Below are positions 1-11,229 of a stretch of DNA of 64,000 nucleotides, one piece after another. Location: NCBI GenBank assembly GCA_947462335.1, contig OX381720.1, positions 49,036,481 through 49,100,480 on the forward strand, given 5' to 3'. Below the pieces are notes generated by a model that was not told where the DNA came from, made no database searches, and saw only the letters and a program-made list of their open reading frames with translations. Every line of letters starts with the position of its first letter. The first letter of the stretch is position 1. The position numbers and the translations under genes were made by a program. Source of the stretch: Harmothoe impar. Lineage: Eukaryota > Annelida > Polychaeta > Phyllodocida > Polynoidae.

Positions 1-492
1 CATACGGTATTATACCGGGTATATTGCATCAGACACAGTGGTACCGGTAATTACCTATCAAACCCTAGCCTAGCCTACCCCCTTACGGCTACGCCCACCC
101 CCTTTGTCATCTGGCATGAAATCCAACGCTAGGGGTCTACTAACACCACTATTTATTGAAGAGCATAGTTTTCGTAAAAAAACAAGGACATAGACCAGGG
201 ATGAAAGTCTCCAAGTTCCCCCCCTCCCCTTTTTTTTGTAATCTCTTTCCAGGAGCCTCCATCTGGATATTTAAAATATTATTTTTTTTGGGGGGGGGTG
301 GGGGAGGGGTGGGGGGGGGGGGGGGCATCGGGCATTTTCATCCCCGTTACATTAAGTCTGTTTTTATACTTACATGTACGCTATCAGGATTTTTTTTGTA
401 ATACTATTTTAAGTAGAGTGGCACTGTAGTATAAAAAGAATTATTATTTAAATCAAAATGATATTTCATAGATGGATGAATTGTCTTTACAG
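1..492. other. Non-coding, intron or 5' flank of the TIMM22 gene
   Basis: No exon is visible here. The stretch holds a run of about 40 bases rich in G (289-326) and a short repeat with inverted ends (CAGGGATGAAAG near 197 and TTTCATCCC near 337). The same ends recur at 33040-33178, so 197-347 is probably a small MITE inserted in the intron. The acceptor TTTACAG at 486-492 opens the first visible exon. The 5' exon or exons of the gene lie outside the window. Confidence 0.6.
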
Positions 493-1771
493 GTGGCGCT
501 ATTGGTGCAGCCTTCGGAATATTTACAGCCGGTATTGACCCCAACTTGACAGGAACAGAAACGCCGACAGTTAAATTAGTATGGAAAGAAATGAAAATCA
601 GGACCGCATCATACGCCAAAAACTTTGCCATGGTTGGAGCGATGTTCGCTGGCACGGAGTGTCTTGTTGAATCAGTAAGTACGATACATTATTGGCTAAA
701 CAGTGTAGACCCAGTAATTCTGCAAACTTGTATATTACAGTACTATTGCTCATCTCTATGCCTATGGTTTATGGTACAAATGTACTCTAAAAGTACAAAA
801 GTCTATAAAGTGATTTACTTTCATGCTTTCTTTAATTTGTTATCTAGACTAGAGGAGAATGAATCTAAAAAAAAATTGCCAACAGAGCCAAGTTCAATGT
901 CCACTAACTGATGCAATGTGTTGCCTTCCCTTGCAGTACCGCGGTAAGACAGAGTTGATAAACGGCACCATCTCGGGAGGCATTGTTGGCGGCGTTATCG
1001 GAGTCAGGGGTAAGTAGAACAAGTCAATAGAGAGATTCATAGCAGCGAGTGGGGAAGCTAGGTCTCAGCAAACATGGTCAGAAATACATGCCAGTGTTGC
1101 CGAAATGAATCGTAATGACCGGTGTACGGCTCTTGGACACAGGCCATTATGGCCGGCCATGCCCTCAGCTTTCCAATAGTGAAATCTTTCAAATATTCCT
1201 ATTAGAAGCAAAGTTATGGCCATGCGACCATAATTCAAAAATTCACACATTTTACAAATTTTACAATACATTTAACCAGTTCTCTTTGAAAAAATATCTG
1301 TATACATCAATATAAATTAGCATGAAATTGCCTTTAAGACATCGATAGATACACGGTAGTTTTATATGGCTTGTGTAGAAGACAATGGCCTTTCAGATTT
1401 CAACCATCCCAATGGTAGAACTAAACATTGAATTCTTTCCACCAAAGTATGGTAATTACCGGTAGGTGGAATAATGAGTGCTGTCAAGTATCTAGATAAC
1501 TCAATTCTAATGTAAAAAACAGAAATCCTAAAGAAGGAGTGTACTGCAGTCCTCAAACAAATTATTTTCGGTATTTCACACCCCTGAAATTGAATGGCAT
1601 GAATCTCTTGCAAGTTGTCTACAAAAGTTCTAAATATAGACCCTAGTAACTGAGTAAGCTTTAAGATATTTCCTTTGCCTTTTTCCAGCTGGACTAAAGG
1701 CTGGGTTACTCGGTGCGGCCGGATTTGCAGCTTTCTCCACGGCCATTGACTACTACATGAGACATTCTTAA
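493..1771 (+). CDS. TIMM22: TIMM22 homologue, mitochondrial import inner membrane translocase subunit Tim22 (3' exons, partial)
   Basis: This is the channel subunit of the TIM22 complex, which inserts multi-pass carrier proteins into the mitochondrial inner membrane. Three exons are seen: 493-674, 937-1009 and 1689-1771, with stop TAA at 1769-1771. The splice sites are TTTACAG/, /GTAAGT, TTGCAG/, /GTAAGT and TTCCAG/, and the reading frame is kept across all joins. Landmarks are the glycine-rich start of the Tim17/22/23 domain followed by FGIFTAGID, then SYAKNFAMVGAMFAGTEC, ESYRGK, and the last membrane segment AGLKAGLLGAAGFAAFSTAID followed by YYMR, all typical of Tim22 rather than Tim17 or Tim23. 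About 113 residues are present; vertebrate Tim22 is near 194, so the N-terminal part lies upstream of the window. AATAAA polyadenylation signals occur near 1845 and 1974. I am confident of the family. Confidence 0.93.
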
Positions 1772-2889
1772 TGTCAGGGACACACTAAATACTGTATAGT
1801 TGCGTTGTAGTTGTTGCACTTGTGGAACGAGTGAAAAGGTCTGAATAAATGTGTTATGGTAGAGGTATCTGACTTACTGTACCCCTTCATAGAGTGGTAG
1901 GGAACATGGAGAATGCGATTCCTTTGTATATATGTATTATGTTGACTGTGTCAATCGTATTCAGCATTATAGAATAAAGTTTTTATTTAAAAGTTCTCTG
2001 CGAGTTTTTAATTGTTCATTGTTAAACCAGAACCCAGTTTGCTAGGACCCGGCTATTTTAATTAGGGAGTGTTCATTTAATTATTACAGGGGAGGTGGTG
2101 AGATTTTGCGCGGAGGCAGGAAACATTGTTACGCCCCCCTTTGAACTATAGTAACGCGGAGGCAGGAAATATTTTTACGCCCCCCCCCCTTTGAACTATA
2201 GTAACGCGCAGGCTTTTTTGCTGAAAAGAGGCATAATTTTTTACGCCCCCACCCCCTTAGGAGGAGTCTGAAAGTAAGTAATAAATGACTCCCTTAGACC
2301 AGAATTTTGCTCATGAAATCGACCACTTTGCCTGCTGCCAGTACTCCCCAACACTGCCCACCCCATAGCTGGATGAACCACATAGCCCTGGATTTGGTGT
2401 ACTCTTTAGTCTCTTTGCTATTGCGTAACACTTTCCATAAAATTAGTACGGGTCTCTATATAGTTCCTATGGGGCAACATGATGGGAACAAGCCCTCAGA
2501 TTTTAACACAAAAATAAGAAAATACCCGAAAATTCCATTTCTGACATGTATGTCAATTAATCACTAGTGGTTTAGATGGAATGTGTGCATATATAGTGAC
2601 AATGGGGGTGGATCAGTGATAGATCTATTCTGTGTGTATGTGTACACATCAAGCTAGTCCCGCTGACTAGGAGCCTCCTGGGAGAGGTGATGGTAATACA
2701 CCTTCTATTTTCTTTATTTTAGCAAAGCAATTTATGTCACAGAGCTGACTTGGCTGAAGTAGTAGAATAGATCAGAATACTAATCTGAATGGTCTATTTC
2801 ATATATTAGCCTGCAGGGTCATATTTAACGACTGGATCATATTGATATTTTCTATTTCATTTTTATAATAGACGCTGCCCTACTGTTTC
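1772..2889. other. 3' UTR of the TIMM22 gene, then repetitive intergenic DNA
   Basis: The likely transcript end is at the AATAAA near 1974. From about 2062 to 2300 lies a repeat with inverted ends: AGGGAGTGTTCATTTAATTA on the left and the matching TAATAAATGACTCCCT on the right. It includes three C-rich tandem copies of a ~50-bp unit ending in TTTGAACTATAGTAACGCG. Related ends occur at 33970-34205 and 42345-42428, so this is a dispersed MITE-like family. I see nothing coding in 2300-2889. Confidence 0.5.
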
Positions 2890-4556
2890 TATACAAACAC
2901 GCCTTTGGAGCTGCACCTACACTCTTCCACACGCCCTGCACTCTCCTACACACCCTACACTCTTCTACACACCCTGCACTCTCCTACACACCCTTCACTC
3001 TTCTACACACCCCTGCACTCTCCTACACACCCTGCACTCTTCTACACACCCCTGTACTCTCCTACACACCCTGCACTCTCCTACACACCCCTGCACTCTC
3101 CTACACACCCTGCACTCTCCTACACACCCTGCACTCTCCTACACACCCCTGCACTCTCCTACACACCCTTCACTCTTCTACACACCCCTGCACTCTCCTA
3201 CACACCCTGCACTCTTCTACACACCCCTGTACTCTCCTACACGCCCTGCACTCTTCTACACACCCCTGTACTCTCCTACACACCCTGCACTCTTCTACAC
3301 ACCCTGCACTCTCCTACACACCCCTGTACTCTCCTACACACCCTGCACTCTCCTACACACCCTGCACTCTTCTACACACCCTGCACTCTATTACACACCC
3401 TGTACTCTCCTACACACCCCTGCACTCTCCTACAAACCCTGCACTCTCCTACACACCCTGCACTCTCCTACACACCCTGCACTCTTCTACACACCCTGCA
3501 CTCTTCTACACACCCCTGTACTCTCCTACACACCCTGCACTCTTCTACACACCCCTGCACTCTCCTACACACCCTGCACTCTTCTACACACCCCTGCACT
3601 CTCCTACAAACCCTGCACTCTTATACACACCCCTGCACTCTCCTACACACCCCTGCACTCTTATACACACCCCTGTACTCTCCTACACACCCCTGTACTC
3701 TCCTACACACCCCTGTACTCTTATACACACCCCTGTACTCTCCTACACACCCCTGTACTCTCCTACACACCCCTGTACTCTTCTACACACCCCTGCACTC
3801 TCCTACAAACCCTGCACTCTTATACACACCCCTGCACTCTCCTACACACCCTGCACTCTTATACACACCCCTGTACTCTCCTACACACCCCTGCACTTTC
3901 CTACACACCCCTGTACTCTCCTACACACCCTACACTCTCCTACACACCCCTGTACTCTCCTACACACCCTACACTCTCCTACACACCCCTGTACTCTCCT
4001 ACACACCCTACACTCTTATACACACCCCTGTACTCTCCTACACACCCTGCACTCTCCTACACACCCCTGTACTCTCCTACACACCCTGCACTCTATTACA
4101 CGCCCCTGCACTCTCCTACAAACCCTGCACTCTTATACACACCCCTGTACTCTCCTACACACCCCTGTACTCTCCTACACACCCTACACTCTTCTATACA
4201 CCCCTGTACTCTCCTACACACCCTGCACTCTATTACACGCCCCTGCACTCTCCTACAAACCCTGCACTCTTATACACACCCCTGCACTCTATTACACGCC
4301 CCTGTACTCTCCTACAAACCCTGCACTCTTATACACACCCCTGCACTCTCCTACAAACCCTGCACTCTATTACACGCCCCTGCACTCTCAAACACACTCT
4401 TGTTCTCTTCTACACGCCCTGCACTCTTATACATGTACACACCCCTTCACTCTTGTAAACACCCCTGCACTCTTATTACACGCCCCTGCACTCTTCTACA
4501 CACCCCTGCTCTCTTCTACACGCCCTACACTCTTCTACAGATCACACTCTCTTCCT
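2890..4556 (+). repeat. Minisatellite, ~20-21-bp unit, about 80 copies
   Basis: A continuous array of CTACACACCC(C)TGCACTCTC runs for about 1.65 kb, with units of 20 or 21 bases and interspersed variants (TTATACAC, TTCTACAC, TGTACTC, CTACAAAC). An open frame runs through much of it only because the unit lacks stop codons in one phase. The array fades into C-rich degenerate copies by about 4720. There are no codon-bias or start-context signs of a real gene. Confidence 0.92.
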
Positions 4557-4737
4557 ATACACGCCACTCCCTTCTTTAATACAATGCCCTCCCTTCTTAT
4601 ACATGCCCTCCATTCTTATACTCGCCCCTTTTTATACACGCCCTCCTCCCTTCTTATACACGCCCCTTTTTATACATGCCCATCCACTGTTACACACACC
4701 CCTCCACTCGTATACCCCCCCCCCCCTCTGCTGCTCT

Positions 4738-4842
4738 GGTCCCTATGCAATTCCATCGGTGCCTATACAATTCCATTGGTACTTATGCAACACCATAGGT
4801 GCCTATACAACTTTATAGGTGCCTATGCAATTCCATCCTTTG
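4738..4842 (+). repeat. Short tandem repeat, ~20-bp unit
   Basis: About five degenerate copies of GGTGCCTATGCAATTCCAT, alternating TATGCAA and TATACAA. A reverse-oriented copy (TTGCATAGGCACCAATCAAC) lies near 4873, so the locus can fold back on itself. Confidence 0.7.
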
Positions 4843-6415
4843 GAATTTCATAGCATAGGAACATGAAATTGATTTGCATAGGCACCAATCAACAAGGCAC
4901 CATAGTTTGCATGATGCATGGGGTAAAACATGAACAAATAACAATTGAAATGATTGCAAAGCTTTGGAGCTTGCTCTAAACCTTTAGGTATTTCCAGAAT
5001 GTATTTTTCTAAATGTGCAAACTGTGCAAATACCGGTAGTCCATTTATAACTAGCTCATTATTCAGTACAGCTAGGTTTCTAGTGTTTGTCAGTTATCAA
5101 GGTGTGTCCAGAATCTAGGCCTGTGATTCCTCCTAGTTGCGAGGCAAGGTGAAGGCCAGGCGAGATTATACCAAGGCTTCAGACGTGCACAAGCCCTCAG
5201 TATTTTGAACACCTACAGACACTGCTATATCATTCGGATAATTTCCAAAATATGAATTTATAGTAACTGCAGCCGTCAAACCCGTCAATTGACTTATCAG
5301 TAGCATAAATAAGTGGGCAAAAAACTATGCTTGATTTTTTTGTAATTATTTTGTAGATAACTCCCAAGGAGTGGTTAGTTTGCAGAAAGCCACTCCTTTC
5401 TAGCGTGTGATATCAGTGCATGCTTTCCTCGTTATTAAATTACCAGGAGGAGGTCAGATATAAGGCTTGGTAGAGTGAGGAATTTTCATCAAAAGGTGAT
5501 ACCCAGGTTCCCGCAAGCACAGGAATTAACATGGACTGAAAGATGTATGAGTGCACCACGACCAACACTACAGCATCCTCATGTATTGCACTCCATATAA
5601 TTTTTTTAATTTTAAATTTTTTTATTATCCTCATTGAGATACAAAATGTTCTTCCCCGACCAATTGTGGTAAACCTGTATATGGTGCCAAATTACATGAA
5701 TTGATCTCACAATATCATAATTATGAAATTAATTGGCCAGAGATGTAGGCCTTGTGAAGCTCTGTCATCGGCCAGCATGAACTCACCAGCTAAGTAGGAT
5801 TTCAGGATTTATATCCATGTGTTGACAAACATTCATCATTGAGTTGGGTAGCAGTGTAGTGTCCCTGTCCTACTCTACTCCATCCAGGGCACTGGGTAAA
5901 TCAAGGTGCTCAGGTGATGCTCCTCTCAAAAAGAAGAACCACCCCTCCCGTCCCCCAGGCCACAAATAAAAGGTTTGTTTCAGATCACTCCACCGACCCT
6001 ATCAAAACAGGGCCGACCCTACGTTTTTTTTAAATGAAATTTTCGTACTTTTTCCCTTTTTTGGGGTTAATTTTATGGCTTTGGTACTTTCATGCTAAAA
6101 TTAAAAAATTATACAAAAAAAAATTCCGACCAACCGACCCTACATTTTCTTGCCATGTTACCTGAAACATACCTTTTTTTCGCCCCACCACCACCACACA
6201 TACACACACACAACACCGCGGGAAAGTAAACAAAAACAGGGGTGGTCCAAAAAATGTACTAGTACCCTACCCCTCCTCTAATAGTTGAGTAAAAACAAGG
6301 CCAAGGTTACTGGTATGTGACTTGTAAATAAATTACTCGCCTGCCTTGCTATAAGAACAGCCCTATAGATGTTTCCTGCTGGTGTTGCATCTTTTTCCTG
6401 CTGAGGGAAGATACA
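4843..6415. other. Intergenic, no gene seen
   Basis: AT-rich non-coding DNA with only short open frames. Its one clear feature is a copy of a ~280-bp dispersed family at about 5964-6180: GGTTTGTTTCAG, then paired CGACCCTA blocks, then TTACCTGAAACATACC. That family is described at 36594-36870. A (CA)n tract lies near 6190-6212. Confidence 0.5.
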
Positions 6416-6421
6416 ATCGTA
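6416..6421. repeat. Target-site duplication, left copy (outer element)
   Basis: ATCGTA immediately precedes the terminal AGTAGTATAG. The identical hexamer follows the right terminus at 23549-23554. Confidence 0.9.
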
Positions 6422-6748
6422 AGTAGTATAGTATGTATCGGAACGGGACTATAGTTAAGTACTGTTTATTACTCAATCGACCTGCAGCCAATCAGAGGCC
6501 TCCATTTGGTCACGTGACCGGAAGTGACCTACTTAGGGGATTAGTGGTGACGTCACGTGACCTAGTTAGCCAATCAGAGGCCGCCATTTGGTCACGTGAC
6601 CGGAAGTGACGTCATATGACCTACTTATGGACCGGAAGTGACGTCATATGACCTACTTAGGGGACCGGAAGTGAGGTCATATGACCTACTTTAGGATCAC
6701 GTGACCGGAAGTGACCTGATGAGTCACGTGACCGGAAGTGACGTGTTT
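6422..6748 (+). repeat. Left terminal inverted repeat of the outer element
   Basis: It matches the reverse complement of 23044-23548. The first ~120 bases are almost identical; beyond that the two arms share the same modules in different copy number. The modules are AGCCAATCAGAGGCC (CCAAT box), GGTCACGTGACC (E-box palindrome), ACCGGAAGTGAC (ETS-type core) and TGACGTCA (CRE-type), several repeated three to six times. The outermost ~85 bases are also shared with the nested element, so they are the likely terminus recognised for replication or integration. Confidence 0.88.
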
Positions 6749-6890
6749 TTTGTCTTACACTTAAGTCGCTCACCACATGCACACGCCTCTACTCACAGAC
6801 AGACACGTTCGTCTTAGGGGGATCCTGCTTCACGCCACACGCCTCCTGTAGTTTTTTTTTGTATACACACTCTAAGCTCATCACCGTTAA

Positions 6891-7205
6891 TCCTTTATAC
6901 AGCTAACGCGCGCTGAATGGCTGAACAGGGTGGTAAGTGGCTTAGCTCATGACAGTGGATCCCTCAAAAAAAAAGAGGGGAAAGGGATCCAGCTGAAAAC
7001 GTCATACCTTATGTCTTTGTGAATGGCCGCCGGTCAGTCGACGGCAGCAACCGCTTAATCCTTTATACAGCTAATGCGCGTTGAATTGCTGAACAGGGTG
7101 GTAAGCGGCTTAGCTCATGACAGTCGATCTCTCAAAAGGGGGGAAAGGGATCCAGCTGAAAACGTCATGCCTTATGTCTTTTGTTTCTCTTTGTGAATGG
7201 CCGCT
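6891..7205 (+). repeat. Tandem duplication (~165 bp) upstream of the PC4-like gene
   Basis: Two copies, roughly 6891-7030 and 7056-7205, share the order AATCCTTTATACAGCTAA, CTGAACAGGGTGGTAAG, GGCTTAGCTCATGACAGT, GGGAAAGGGATCCAGCTGAA and CTTATGTCTTT. A third partial match (GAACAGGG..AGTAAGTAGCTTAGCTC) reaches to 7231. The block lies directly before the TATA box and looks like a duplicated promoter module. Confidence 0.8.
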
Positions 7206-7248
7206 GAACAGGGTCAGTAAGTAGCTTAGCTCTAGAAGCGAGAAGGCG

Positions 7249-7256
7249 TATATAAG
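7249..7256 (+). promoter_or_regulatory. TATA box of the PC4-like gene
   Basis: TATATAAG lies about 60 bases before the ATG, with a plausible start region CCATTCACTCACTCATTC downstream. The preceding GTAAGTAGCTTAGCTCTAGAAGC is repeated almost exactly before TATATAAG at 19523 in the nested element, which supports it as a family promoter. Confidence 0.75.
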
Positions 7257-7314
7257 GGGCCTGGAAACCTCCATTCACTCACTCATTCTTTTGCTGCTCT
7301 CTACAGTCACCACC

Positions 7315-7695
7315 ATGAGCAAAAGACAACACCTAGCGCCGTCCAAGAACAAGAAGACTACGCGGAACAGCGCTCGTTTAGCGTCAGTGCCTCCTCTTGC
7401 TACTGAAAATGAGACTACCGCCGCAGCCGCTTGGTCTTATCACCCTCCCGCTGTAGCGAGCGCTCGCGGCAGTAGTAGTAGTAGTAGCAGTAGTAGTACT
7501 AGTAGTAGTAGTAGTACTACTGGTAGTAGTCGTCGTGCTAGCGACGTTGTTACACTCGCGACGGTACACGTTGCTGCTAAGCGCGCTGCCGCTGCTACTG
7601 CCGCCCCGCCTGCTGCGGCTGCTGCTGCTGCACCTGCTACCGCTGCCCCTGCTACCGCTGCGCCTGCTGAGGCTGCTGCGCCTGCTACTGTTGCG

Positions 7696-7729
<34 letters not shown>

Positions 7730-8880
7730 CTGCTGCACCTGCTGCTACCGCTACTACTACTGACGACAATGCTCCTGGCACAGCGCAGTACTGGCAACCG
7801 GGTTTTTACCTCCCCACTACTGTTGATGACTTTGATGACCTGCCGCACGTTGCACAGCCCCTCTCCTCCACCACTACATCGACCGACGCCCTCGACGCCG
7901 CTCGCGCTGAGAGTGACAGCTATTCGGACACTCAGCTCCTAAACCGAGAAGAAGAGGAGGAGGAGGAGGAGGAGGAGGAGGAGCAGCAGCAACAGGGTGA
8001 GACAGAGAACGACGCTGACGACGAGGCGTACGAACAACCCGAAGGGAAAGGGGTGGGCGGTACGTTTTTCGGCTCCCCTCTTCGACCTTTCGACCTCACT
8101 TCCACTAGTAGCGCCCCGTCCGGTCCGTGGCGACTGCCCTCACCGCCACCTTACGAGGGCGGCGGCGCTTCATCTTCTACCGCTACACTCAGCACCGACG
8201 GCGTGTGGCTGCTCTGTTCCAACAACGAGGCCTCGGATACCACCAGCGCTGACGCTGCTCCTGCTATCGATTCTGCTGCTGATTCAGCTCACGCTGATGG
8301 TGTTACTCATCCTGCGGGTGTGAAACGTTCTAAGGTGAGTTCCAGAACAACAAGGCCTAGTAAGAAGAGAAAAATACAAGAAAAAGAACGAGATGGACGA
8401 GAAGAAGCAGAGAAAACCTTCTCCCGTCTTCTCGGGTTAGAGTTCTGCTTAGACGGAGCTTTGACGCTGGAGATCTGGGAGGACGTGGCTAGACTGTCTA
8501 GGAGGCCGCGCTACACAAAAGACGGCCAGGTGAAAGAGGCGTCTCTGACCAGAAGCAAGCGAGTGCACTTCATGGCCGACGCGCTGCGCGAGCTAATAGC
8601 ACGCATCGCCGATATCCGCGCAGTGGTGCGCATACGCGACACAGCGGCCGCGCAAGGAAAACCTAATCACACCCCCTGGTTCGCAGTGCTGGATGAGGAG
8701 GGCGAAGTGTACGCAGCTGTGAGCTACTACAGCGGTAAGAACCTCGTCCACGTGCGCAAGTACGAAGGTCCTGACAAAAAACCCACACAGCAGGGAGTGA
8801 CGCTGTCCGCCAGAGCGCTCAAAGAGTTGGATGACAAAACAGAGATCATTCTGAAATATCTCGGCATAGATTCGGAATGA
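7315..8880 (+). CDS. Low-complexity nuclear-type protein with C-terminal PC4-like ssDNA-binding domain
   Basis: 521 residues from the ATG at 7315, chosen because it sits in a near-ideal context (CACCACCATGA) about 60 bases after a TATA box. The first ~350 residues are low complexity: serine runs, long alanine/proline stretches, a block of some fourteen glutamates followed by glutamines, and Ser/Thr-rich acidic DNA. Basic, NLS-like clusters follow (RPSKKRKIQEKERDGREE). The last ~150 residues are ordered. The end, NLVHVRKYEGPDKK, then GVTLSARALKEL, matches the strand-strand-helix pattern of the PC4/Sub1 ssDNA-binding fold. Inference: it is a single-strand-binding or priming protein serving the neighbouring PolB, which starts 192 bases downstream. 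A strong splice-donor-like AAG/GTGAGT at 8331-8339 is present but probably unused, since the frame stays open. No frame lesion is seen. The PC4 call is by pattern only. Confidence 0.7.
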
Positions 8881-9072
8881 GAGACGCTCAACGCTCACGC
8901 GCGCACACACACACACACACACACAGCGTTTGACGTACGCTGTATGAGACAGACAGACGGATACACAGACAGCAGACAGAAAGATAAATAGATAGATAGA
9001 TAGACAGATAGATTGATAGATAGATAGATAGTTAGACGGCTAAGTAGTTGGTAACTGAGTGAAAAAAAAAAC
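8881..9072 (+). repeat. Intergenic microsatellites between the two outer-element genes
   Basis: (CA)n at about 8902-8924, GACAGACA-type repeats at 8946-8978 and (GATA)n at about 8984-9030, followed by an A-run directly before the polymerase ATG. No TATA box is obvious, so the polymerase may be expressed from the upstream promoter or from an unseen start site. Confidence 0.7.
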
Positions 9073-11226
9073 ATGACACAGTACGTATGCGAAAAGTGTT
9101 TCAAAATGTTTAAAAGACCGTACAACCACGAGAGACACGTAGAAAATTGTAGAGTAGTACCTAAGTTTTGCCCTCTATGCGGCGAAGGCGATTGCCGAAA
9201 GATCGCCTGTCGACGCGAATCTCTGGACGGGGTGACCGTCCCTCCGCGCATATGTGCTGTACCGAACGGGGAGGAAACGTTCACGGCGAATTGGCCTGCG
9301 ATACAAACGGGCGTCAGGATGCACGGGACTCGCGTGAGTGTAACAAACTTCAGGCTACCAACCGGCGAGTTGAGTGACGCTGTAGATACTATGCGTCGCA
9401 TTCACTTGACACAAAGATTCAGATACAAAGTGGGTTTCTCGGTAGGCTTACTCTTACAACACAGAGAAGACAAGAGCAAACTGCGCTACTTTCACGCCTC
9501 CCAGAACAACGCAACTCTCATACAACCGCTCCCTACTATAACTAATTCAGAAACTTTGGAAGAGCTCCTCTCAAAGATGGAAAACACCGTCGCTTGCGAG
9601 GAAGTACGGAAACTTTGCGACGCTGACACCAAGTGGCACGTTCTTTTTCCTACCAATTTGAACATTTGCGTTTACATGGGACCGGGGGAATTCCCCATAG
9701 GCGGTAGGATCACTCAGGCCGGTCGAGTTGGAAAGAGAAGCGGCGTGTTAGATTTTCCCAACAAGGACAACCTCTGCATCTTCCGCTGCATTTCCTTTCA
9801 CTTATACAACACCAGCAAGCGCGCTTCAGATTTGTTACGTCAGTTCTGTCCCGCTGCCACACCTGAATCCTTTCCGGGTCTGAACATCCGCGACTTACCC
9901 GCGTTAGAGAACTTGTTTGACGTACAGATAGCGGTTTACACCGCGTCGCGTCAAGTGCCGGGGCGGAAGTTGAGAAGACGCGTTACTCTGATCAGACCGC
10001 CTTCCAGAACTCTGGCCGCCCGAGGTAAAGTCAACCTACACCTGACGGCGAAAGGCGGTTTGCACGTCTCTCTCGTCACGGACTTCAACGCGTACGCGGG
10101 CATATACGAATGTTGCAAGTGTAAGGCGGCGTTCACCACCGAGTTCTTGCTGAAGAGACACAGGAACCAGCTTTCCTCTTGCCGACAAGTCAAGTTGCGC
10201 TACGTAGGTGGCATCTACCAAAATTCGAGAACGATTTCCGAAGCGCTAGCAGACTTCTCCATTTTTCCCCCCGATGGACATTCCGGAATCTACCCTTACA
10301 AGATCGCCTTCGATTTCGAGGCTTTCTTCAGACCGTGCAAAGAACCGTCGACGGAACACGTGTCCCTGCTGTGGGATCACGTCCCTTTGTCGGCTAGCGT
10401 CGCATCCGACTTTCCGGGGTGGGAGGGGCCCGTCTGCTTCGTCAGAGAATCCGACGCAGATTCCGACCCCTTGTTGGACCGAGTTTTAAATCACATAAAC
10501 GAGAACGCCAAAGTCATCGGGGAAGCTGTGCTAGAACTTTACCGACCGACCTTAGCGAAGTTAGATGCGGCGATAGGTGAAGCTCTCCTGCTGGAGGAGG
10601 CGACGTTCACCCCTTCTCCAGGCGGCTTCGCTGCGGCTCAGACCAGACACCCGTTAGTTCAACTGAAGAAGCGTCTTCTGAGATACATCCGTCAAGCTCC
10701 AGTCGTGGGCTTCAACTCGGGGCGTTACGACTTGAACCTGATCAAAATACGCCTTCACTCGTTCTTCGCCTCCGGAGACCGAAGAAACCAAGAATTCAGC
10801 GTCATAAAGAGAAGCAATCAATACTTGGCGGTTTACACACAGCACACGGTTTTCTTGGACGTAGTCAACTATTTGGCACCCGGTTACAACTACGCGACCT
10901 ATTTGCGAGCTTTCACCAGGAACGAAGAGAAAGGTCACTTTCCTTACAAATGGATGACGTCTACCAGGAAACTGGCAAACAGAACGCTGCCACCGAGATC
11001 GGCTTTCGACAGCGAGCTGACGGGCGTCAAAATGTCCGAATCCGACTACGCCGCATGTCAGAAAGTTTGGTCCGACGAGAAGATGCAAACTATGGAAGAC
11101 TACTTGATCCACTACAACAACAAAGACGTCAAACCTTTCATAGAAGCTCTGAAAAATCACGCTAAATTTTTCCAAGATCGCGGCATTGACATGTTGAAAG
11201 ACGGAGTTTCTCTCGCCGGTTTGACT

Positions 11227-11229
11227 TGA
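11227..11229 (+). other. In-frame TGA between exonuclease and polymerase domains
   Basis: The codons read ACT TGA CGG. The same frame is open for about 2.15 kb before and 1.35 kb after, with conserved motifs on both sides. UGA followed by CGG is one of the leaky contexts known from viral readthrough (type II signals). I cannot tell from one copy whether this is functional or a simple nonsense mutation. Confidence 0.6.

Noticed and set aside
54..1315. Small frames within TIMM22 introns
   Set aside because: They do not continue the spliced frame and have no recognisable content.
2905..4458. 517-codon open frame
   Set aside because: Runs entirely through a 20-21-bp minisatellite; the peptide is a bare repeat of the unit with no start context or codon bias.
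7384..7848. Antisense and shifted frames of 113-154 codons opposite the PC4-like gene
   Set aside because: They exist because AGT/GCT triplet runs have no stops on either strand; no motif or promoter supports them.
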